From Alopecurus myosuroides (lineage: Eukaryota; Streptophyta; Magnoliopsida; Poales; Poaceae), in NCBI GenBank assembly GCA_028641055.1, contig CM054062.1, forward strand, positions 134,086,682-134,150,681: DNA of 64,000 nucleotides. The letters run 5' to 3'. Positions 56,303-64,000 of this stretch are shown here, piece by piece (position 1 is the stretch's first letter; each line of letters begins with the position of its first letter). The position numbers and the translations under genes were made by a program. A model generated the notes under the pieces. It was not told the origin of the DNA. It saw only the letters and a program-made list of their open reading frames with translations, and did no database searches.

Positions 56303-59300
56303 TGTTGCACCCGGACTTCGAGAGGATACATACAGCCCGCTAAACAGTAGATAATTGGCTTACGGGGCCTACCTGCACCCGCATCTCAATATGAGTAGGC
56401 CAACACGTAAACGTGTGACAACCATCTTCTACTATTCATCGTCTGTGAAACCATCCAATAGGAATCCGAATACTTCCATTGACGTACTTCATAACATATA
56501 CACATGGTACGTCAATGGCATTTGAACAAGTGATATCACAACAAATCTCTAAGACACAAAGAAATAGAAATAAGTGGCAAAAGCTCTCACTAGAGCAGAG
56601 ATAGCAAATACAGTCATGCAGAGGACACATGTCCCAACAAGTCATCATTACATCACAGCGGAAGCATCCAAAGTGTATGAGTACAGACAAGATCCAAATA
56701 GGCCTAAGAGGCCGGAAACGAAAACAACGGAGCCCATCCACGAAGTCTCGGATCCTACCCGGGTCCGCTATCTACTCGTCAGCAGGCTCATCATACTCCA
56801 CGTAGTAGCCACCATGGGGATCCTCGGAAACGTAGTCTGCAGAACCAGCAGCCCCAAAGGGGTCAGTACGGACGAGTACTGGCAAGCAAGACGCACAAGA
56901 TACCAAAGTGTACCCGACAACACCAGGTACAGATGCATTAGGTTCAACGGAAGATAGGTGATACAAAGGTGCGGCAGGGGGCTGCACTAACCAACTACAG
57001 AGACACGCTACAACATCCGGCTAAAAGAAAGGGGTAAGATAGCGCATCGGAGCCAACTACCACTAACCTCAAACAAACCCATCCTGGATCTCGCCCCTTA
57101 TCCAAAGAAGCAACCCGAGGATAACCCACACAGTTGGATTAATGAGGGTTCAGGTTATTGTGTCAATAAGCCTATTACTAGTCAAATTATTATTAATTAG
57201 GTGTAAGTTGTCTAATCCTTGTTAGCCAGCCCTATCACCAAGTCATCCATAACCGCGGACAACACGGCTTCTCGAGAAGATTTAACCCTGCAGGGATGCA
57301 CCAATTTGGCCGTACACGTAAGAATAACCCGCCAGGCGGGGATCAAACCCACCAAGCAGGCCACTCAACACAACCCAACTCTTCTTCGCATCAAGCCCAA
57401 AGAACCCCGTGCAATTAAGCGCACGGCTAATCAAGCCCCACGAAGAAAAGGGGACCCTCATAGCACTCTAAGAACGTGTCTCCCTAAATGCCGACTACAA
57501 AAGTTACCACCCTGGCGCCAAGGGTTCGCACCTGCATATGCATGCGGCAAATGGAAAACCCGAACTAAATGAGGCGATTTGGACGAGATGCGAATCGAAT
57601 CAAAGTTGCGGGGGGCGCCCATACACGCTTCCCACATGCGGTTAGCGCGCTCATCATGGATCTAGAGGACAAGAACTTTTCCTGAGTTCGACACTAGCAG
57701 GACTCAAAACCATACCCGGCCTCCTGCCGGTGCCTTATCATCAAATTAGTATTACCTCAAACATTAACAGGTTGGTTTTTAAATATCGAGCCCCCAGAAC
57801 ATAATAAATATGGTAAAAGAAATAATGGACATCAGACTCGAGCACAACAACCCTAAGCATGCTAGTAAGACACATGCAACATGCAACAGGGTTATAGGTG
57901 TGGAGGTGAGGCTATATCAGGGTTACATGATAACATGTGATAGGATCGGGACACAAGCAACGAATCATAAGGCTAGCAGATTAGACAACGGAAAGTATCG
58001 GTATCAAGTGTGGAAAAGGACACAATGGTTCAGGTGAGTGAATACTTGCCTGCAAACTCAGTAGCCTGGTACTGGGCTAACTCCTCTGAAGTGGTGTCGT
58101 AAACGTCGTCTGTCTCAACGTCGTTGTCTATTCGAGAAGAAGCAAACAAACCACGAAGAGAGACGACAATCAATAACATGGCATAATGCACAAACATGAG
58201 ATGATGCATGACAGTTTAAATGGTGCATCAAGATAAACTATTAGACATAAGAAACAATTTTTAAATGGACCCATATGCAATTTGAATTGCATTTGGTAAA
58301 AGCCCATGTGCATTAATAGTGGATTTAATGAACTACAAGTAAACATTAAGTTAAAGTGGATTAAATGCATGCTGCATGATGAAAACGGCAAGGAAACAAC
58401 TTTAGCTTCTTTTTGATACTCCATTTGCCAAATTTGGAATTTTAATTATTAAGTTACGAGCTTTGACATTTTAAATGATTTAAAAATCAGCATTGAAAAT
58501 GGTGACAATTTTATTTATGCAAAACCTTGATATTAGTTCATAATTGGGTAGACAATTTAATTGTGATTGGAAAACATGTATTACAAATTGAATTTGGAAC
58601 TAAATTGACCAAGTTATGAATTAAACAAATTTAAATGAGTTAATTCAAGTATAGAAAGGTGCATGAATTTTATTTGCTCAAAACATTAAATAAAATTCAT
58701 ATTTGACAATATTATAATTTTCTGGTTTGTAAACATATTTTACAAGTTGAAATTGGATTTAATTTGACCAAGTTATGATTTATGCAATTTTAACTGATAT
58801 GAATAAAGTATAGAAAATTGCTTAAATTTTAGTTTGTCAAAACAGCAAACAAAAGGCATATTTGGAAAATTTAGGGAATTTTGAATGGAATACATATTTT
58901 ATTGTTCAAATTTGGAGTTTGGATGACAAAGTTATGGGCATTTGAATTACAGGGACTTTTCTGCCAGTTTTTAAAAGTTACAAGGACCTTTCTGTGAGGC
59001 TAGGGGCTTAAGTGTGAAAAGAAAGCAGATCTGGATCTGAGATCCAGATCCACCTCGCAGTGACCCAACCAGAGTCAATGACAAGGGGGCCCTAGGCCAC
59101 GGTGGCGCCTGCGTGGCAGGGTGGCTGCTGACCGTACCACACGGGTCACAGACAGGTGGGTCCAGCGCATGCGTGGCAAGGCCAAAAAAAGTGGGGTTTT
59201 TATTCCGCGCGGAGGGATTGAACCCGCGACGTGCGCGCGGTGCGGATGGAACCGAACCACTGGGTTGTTTCTCTGCTTGTGACAGTTCTGGCGTTCGGGT

Positions 59301-60444
59301 TCTTTTGAGGAGAGAAAATCGTCAGCTAACTGAAACTGACGAAACTGAAGTTTCGACACACACTACGGAGAAACGCCGGTGATCGCCGGCTGTTCGTCGT
59401 TGCTCTGGTGCTCGAAGGGAAACGAGCTGGCAGGGGATGGAACAAGGGGCTCACCGCGGGCGCTTGGCGAAACTGGAGAGGACGACGAGGTCGGAGGAGG
59501 GCGTGACGAGACATCAGAGGGAGCGACGGTGTCGCCGCGGCTGTGGTGGCCGGCGGAGACGTCGAGGAAGCGTGCGTCACCCCTAGGCCATCTCCGGCCC
59601 GGAAACTCGACGAGGAGGGAGCCCGTGCCCCGGGGTTTCCATTCCCGGGCACGGCACGACGCGGGGCAGGCTAGGGATGCGACAGCGTGCAAGGCTCTGA
59701 AGGTGTGTTCCCTGTTTGGTGGCAAGTTTCAGAAAAAAAAAGCAGAGAGAAGGGAGAAGGAGTGGATGGCGGCGCAGGGAGAAGCAAGGAGGGGAAGGAG
59801 AAACTAGGGTTAGGGTTGGTCTTCGGGGATTAAGTAGAGGGAGGAGGGAGCAGGTGGGGGAGGACCTCCCTTTTCTCTGTCTCCGTACGAAGGAGGAAGA
59901 CGACAGCGATGGGAGGCGCTTGGGCCTGGTTTTGGGGGGTTGTAGGTGGCCTGGGCCGGCCTGTTGGCTGGCCTGGCTGCCTCCCCCCCCCCCCATTTTT
60001 CTTTTCTTTTTTATACCCTTTTCTTTTGTAGAAAAGAAAAGAGGAGAAAGAAAGGGTTTTTGGGATCCAACAATTTTGGTGATAAATTTTTATAAGTTCC
60101 TTATTGAAAAAGCCCACTTGCACCAACTTTTGTTTTTTAAAATTTTAAATATTTGTTGCGTTTTGAATTTTAAATGAAATTGCTTGAATTTTGCAATAAT
60201 TGAATTATTTGAAAACTTAACCAAGTTTCTCATTTGGAAAATCAAATTTATGGTAAGCAATTAAACTATTTGATTTGAATATTTTATTTGAAAAGTTGTA
60301 ACAGACCAAGTGTGAAACATATTGATTTCAATTTATTTGAAATTTGAAATTCCACACATGAATGCATTATGATGACATGATGCAAGACTTAAATTTAACC
60401 AGAAACAAAGCAATTGGGATTGTTTCCATACTTGGGATGTTACA
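56303..60444 (-). repeat. Z2 5' LTR
   Basis: On the minus strand it starts TGTAACATCCC at 60444 and ends GGGTGCAACA at 56303, two bases before the primer site. Same family as the solo LTR at 18796-23128. Confidence 0.95.
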
Positions 60445-60449
60445 ATGAT

Positions 60450-63380
60450 GCTACTGGAAATTATTATTATAGAGTAAAATATGGTTGTAGGAATTTTCAT
60501 GTTACTAAAACACCTCTCTTTTTGTTTAAAGTTTTGAAATTGCTCTTGTTCTACCTTCCCATGATTTCTAGTTTGAGCTTTTTTTATTTATTTCTTACAA
60601 GATTCCTATGCATAGGAAGTGTGTTATAATTAAATTTGTTTTATACTTTCTTCTTTATGCTCTCTTTTGCTTAATTCATATTTCTTATGTGAGCACTTGA
60701 TTCCACTTTTCTGGGCCTAGCTAAAAGGCGTTAAAGAAAAGCACTTTTTGGGAGATAACCCATGGTTTTATTTTTTCTTTGTTTTTCTCTGTTTTCTTTG
60801 AGTGAAGGGGTTGTTAAGTCTGTAGAAACTCCTTTGTATCTTGATTTTCATGTTTTCTTTGTGCCAAGTGAAGTTTCAAACGAAAGTTGGAGTTGGTTTT
60901 GGATTTCTGCGCAGGAAACAGATTTCTGCTGTGCACCGGAAAATATCGTATAAAATCCGGGAAGACCAGAATGATCTGAAATTTTTTGTGCTTATTCCTC
61001 AGCTAATTCAAAAACTGTTTTGTGATTTAAGTTTGTCGATTTTAGCAACGTAAGTGCCCCTAGAAAATTCATCTTTACAGACTGTTCTGGTTTTGGCAGA
61101 TTCTGCCATTTTTTTGCATTTGCTCTTTTACGATGTCAAGTGGATTTCTTTGCTTCATGAAACATCAGTGGATGTAGATAATGTTTAAAAGTATCAATAA
61201 CACTTTTTCCCATGCAGAACCCATGAATTTTTGTTGTTGCACTAACCCTCTAAATCGAATTACTCTTTGAGTGTGCTGTGAAGGAAGTTTTCAAGGGTCA
61301 AGAGAAGAGGGTGATATAATGTGATCAAGAAGAGTGCAAGGTCAAAGCTTGGGGATGCCCCCGTGGTTCATCCCAACAAATTATAAGAATACTCAAGCAT
61401 CTAGGCTTGGGAATGCCCAAGGTATCCCCTTCTTCATCAACAATTTATCATGTCACTTTTGTTTAAATTATATTTTTATTCGGTCACATCATATGAAATT
61501 TATTTGGAGTGTATGTTTGTTTTTCTTTAATTTTCCTTGCTGAAATAATATAGTTGGACCCTGGCATTCTTTGTGTTGGAGAGACACACGCTCCGCTTTT
61601 TCGTCTGAATACTTGCTATGCTCGTATTCTTAGTTTTCCTTCTAGCTGCTGCAAAATTCCTGTTTAGCTCATGTTTTTCTTGCATATCTTATTTAGAGGT
61701 GTTAGTTTTAGTAGAGTTGTGTTAGTACTCTCTTGTTTCACTGCTGTATCTCTTGGAGAGTTTTTATTATTATGAAATTATTGGTGTTGGAAAGCAGTAG
61801 TACAATTTTCGTGCTTATAACGGTGCAAATAGAAGCTTGTTTAGACTGTGGCTAGAATTTTTCATGTCATGCTAGATTTTATTTTAATTCTAAAGCCTAA
61901 TGGTTATTTTTCATAGCATGATTTGTATCAAATAGCTGAGAGTGTTTAATGTGCCTTAAAAAGAATCACGATATTTTGAAGCATAAATTTGTGTTGTTCT
62001 CCTTTGAATGTTTTATTTGGTTGACTTGGCACATGCTTACACCATGTTTATGACTACAAACCAGTCATTTATAGCCTCTATGATCATATAATTTTAGAAA
62101 TTGTAGTACCACTTATGCTTTGATTAATTATGTTTTTGTCGCTATGCATGATTACGGTCATTATTGCTCTCTTGATTTGTCGCTCCCAGTCTTTTGCTAG
62201 CCTCCACCTGTACTGAGTATGAGCTCTACTCGTGCATCCAACTCCCAAAAACCAAAGTTTGCCAAAAGTGTCCACCATACCTACCTACATGTGGTATTTA
62301 GCTGCCACTTCAAAGAAAATTTCTCATGTGTTACCTTTAAAGCCTTCAAAATTATTCCTGTTTTGTGCTCCTGTATTAGCTCATGAGGATGTAAATAGAG
62401 AATCTTTATCTCACTTGTTGATTGGACTTTCACACCCTGGACTAGTGGCTTCATCCGCTTATCCAATTGATAGAAAATCTGGCAGCAGGGTGCCCAGCCC
62501 CAAACTAATACAACAAATTCTCTTCACTATTTTTTCCCTTGATTTATCAGTCAAAACATAATTGTGTAAACAAAAGAGAAATAGGGATGACGTTCTACCC
62601 AGATGCGCCCTTCTATGGGAGCCGCTCTTGTGAAGTCTAGTTGTCTTGTGACGTACTGTATTTTCTATTTACCATTCATTGACATAAGCATACTCCTCTC
62701 TAAAAATTAGACACTCCTCCATGGTATGTGATTGTTGGCAGGCACCCGAGGATTTGGTTACCCATGGTTTGTGTAAGAAAGGTTGGGAGGAGTGTCAACC
62801 ATTTTATACCTCTGTTGAACAAAATAAAATCTCTAGGACATGAGTGATCCTTGCTTCCCTCTGTGAAGGGCCTTTCTTTTACTTTTATGTTGAGTATCCA
62901 TCTTCTAACTTTATGCACAGTTGAGAGAGCATGCTTGCCATTCTGAGTTTAATGTGCATTTGTCCCAGAAACATTATTAATTGATTCATGATGTGTTATT
63001 GTTTGTTCTCAAATTATTTGTTCTAGTCTTCCTCATGAACTTTGAAGGTGTCCTAGCATTTAGGTTTTGCCACACTCTTAAGGACAAGCGAAATATCACT
63101 TTGCTATGTTATCTCTATGCCTGAAACAAACGTATAGCTTTCGAGTTCATTATTGTTCATTATTTTTTGTTTGTGTGAATCCTCATGATGCAAGGTGATT
63201 GCTATGCTTTATTGTTAGAATTATATTTATCATTCTTGTGTTGAAGTTCTATGATCTCAGCTATGCTTATGCTTTTACAATTTATATGATCAAGTTCTTG
63301 TTGGTAGCATCTCACCTCAGAAATTATTTGTTTTGTCGTTTACCTACTCGAGGATGAGTAGGAACTAAGCTTGGGGATAT
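60450..63380 (+). other. X3 internal region, 3' part (non-coding)
   Basis: The sequence continues X3 after Z2: GTTTGTTC-ATGAT-GCTACTGG is restored when Z2 and one ATGAT are removed. No coding frame is convincing. The polypurine tract AAGCTTGGGGATAT stands at 63367-63380. Two similar motifs, AAAGCTTGGGGATGCCC (61344) and GGCTTGGGAATGCCC (61404), lie 2 kb upstream. Confidence 0.7.
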
Positions 63381-64000
63381 TGATATGTCATAAACGTATC
63401 TATAATTTATGATGTTCCATGTTGTTTTCATGCCTTATGCTATTGGTTTTCCTTACACTTTATGTATTTTTTATCGATTTCCCGGGACTAACCTATTGAC
63501 AAGTTGCAACAGAGTCAGTTCCCTGTTTTCTGTTGTTTTAAATTTCAGAAAAGTTGTTCTGGAAATATTCTTGGAATCGAAAAAAATCGAAGCCTGGAAG
63601 TCTTAGAATTTCCGACGGTTCAACGGAGTCCCGAAGAGGCCCGGAGGGGGGCCACACCATAGGGTGGCGCGCCCTTGCCGCGCCTAGGGGTGTGTGGGAC
63701 CCTCGGGCATCCATCGCCATCACCATTTCTCCTATTTATTCCCCCCGTTACGTCAACCCTAAAAATATACCACTTCGTCCCGAGAAACACCCGAGGCCAC
63801 CGTCATCGTCAACCCGAGATCGGGAGTGTTCTGGAGCTCTCCCCGGCACCCTGCCGGGAGGAGAATTCATCACCGGAGGGGTCTACACCACCATACCCGC
63901 CTCCAGAGTGATGCGTGAGTAGTTCATCCCTGGACTACGGGTCCATAGAAGTAGCAAGATGGTTGTACTCTCCACCTTGTGCCTCATGTTTAGATCTCGT
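63381..64000 (+). repeat. X3 3' LTR, first 620 bp
   Basis: It starts TGATATGTCATAAACG and follows the 5' LTR (43355) to the end of the window, with substitutions and small indels. It is cut by the window end. Confidence 0.9.

Larger units (their letters stand above)
46189..60444 (-). mobile_element. Z2: full-length Tekay-type Ty3 element (14.3 kb)
   Basis: LTRs of 4128 bp (46189-50316) and 4142 bp (56303-60444), ends TGTAAC...(G/C)ACA, and a perfect 5-bp duplication ATGAT (46184-46188 and 60445-60449). On the minus strand the order is 5' LTR, tRNA-Met primer site, additional ORF, gag, pol with integrase and chromodomain, polypurine tract, 3' LTR. Chromodomain, tRNA-Met primer and very long LTRs fit the Tekay/Del chromovirus lineage. 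Frameshifts at about 53.95 kb and 50.42 kb and a lost RNase H residue suggest this copy is inactive. It interrupts X3 between 46188 and 60450. Confidence 0.95.
38739..64000 (-). mobile_element. Y2: Tat/Grande-like Ty3 element carrying X3 and Z2 (runs past the window)
   Basis: On the minus strand its 3' LTR is 38739-39288, preceded by a weak polypurine tract (minus-strand TTGTGGGCTAC at 39299-39289). Its 3' internal region with the antisense gene runs 39289-43354, where X3 enters. The remainder (gag-pol and 5' LTR) must lie right of X3, outside the window. The flank before 38739 is AGGAT, the candidate target duplication, in LINE B. It is the second copy of the Y family and is inverse to Y1. 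Confidence 0.7.
43355..64000 (+). mobile_element. X3: Athila-like Ty3 element with Z2 inside (runs past the window)
   Basis: 5' LTR 43355-44959, primer site 44968, internal region 44960-46188 and 60450-63380 (about 4.2 kb without Z2), polypurine tract and 3' LTR from 63381. The 5' flank is GTGAC (43350-43354); its partner is beyond the window. The internal region encodes only Asp/Glu-rich frames near the 5' side and no protease, RT or integrase, so X3 is a non-autonomous member. Athila placement rests on the tRNA-Asp-like primer site. Confidence 0.8.

Noticed and set aside
1..64000. CRISPR arrays, bacterial operons, phage or rRNA genes
   Set aside because: None seen; the sequence is plant nuclear DNA and the repeats are transposons.

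Overview
The window is nuclear DNA of a grass, most likely a Triticeae cereal (wheat, Aegilops, barley or rye group). Most of it is large LTR retrotransposons nested inside one another. Their terminal sequences, long LTRs and primer sites fit Triticeae repeats; I assign lineages but not named families. There are no bacterial-type operons. One host gene can be recovered.

Left part (1-17.4 kb). First comes unrecognised sequence with an organellar look (1-1572), then the 3' end of a Tat/Grande-like Ty3 element (Y1, LTR 2778-3322) with the 5' part of an antisense gene. Y1 sits in the LTR of an Athila-like element (X2, 3323-3881), which abuts an L1-type LINE (LINE A, 3882-17385). LINE A is split by a solo LTR of the X family (5567-15078, TSD GATGT/GACGT). 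That solo LTR is itself split by a complete but internally deleted Tekay-type Ty3 element, Z1 (6343-14299, TSD CATGA).

Middle part (17.4-38.1 kb). This is the gene-bearing island. It holds a short Stowaway MITE, a 4.3-kb solo LTR of a second Tekay family (18796-23128, TSD GGATT) and a 1.06-kb Harbinger-type element with TTA duplications (24354-25416). It then holds an eight-exon gene (26549-36928) that encodes, when its exons are joined in phase, a 483-residue AIPP2-like protein: an N-terminal C4HC3 PHD finger and a C-terminal SPOC-like domain. A very young Ty1/copia element (27985-34492, minus strand, TSD GCTCT, two 990-bp LTRs that read the same) sits inside the third coding exon and cuts the PHD finger at its last cysteine pair.

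Right part (38.1-64 kb). This is a four-level nest. A LINE fragment (LINE B) was entered by Y2 (minus, from 38739), which was entered by X3 (plus, from 43355), which was entered by Z2 (minus, 46189-60444, TSD ATGAT). Z2 has aORF, gag and pol, with frameshifts and a lost RNase H residue. The far ends of X3 and Y2 lie outside the window.

Most notable: (1) the copia element has no tRNA-type primer site. Directly after its 5' LTR stands a 13-nt stretch that is the exact reverse complement of a segment inside the LTR, in the polarity needed for self-priming. Its gag begins inside the LTR, and a predicted 210-nt intron spans the LTR boundary and would remove that site. (2) Both Tekay families carry an extra ORF before gag with a dsRNA-binding-like pattern, and the ORF starts sit just after AG dinucleotides that look like splice acceptors. 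(3) The Y family carries an antisense, intron-containing gene with its own TATA box.
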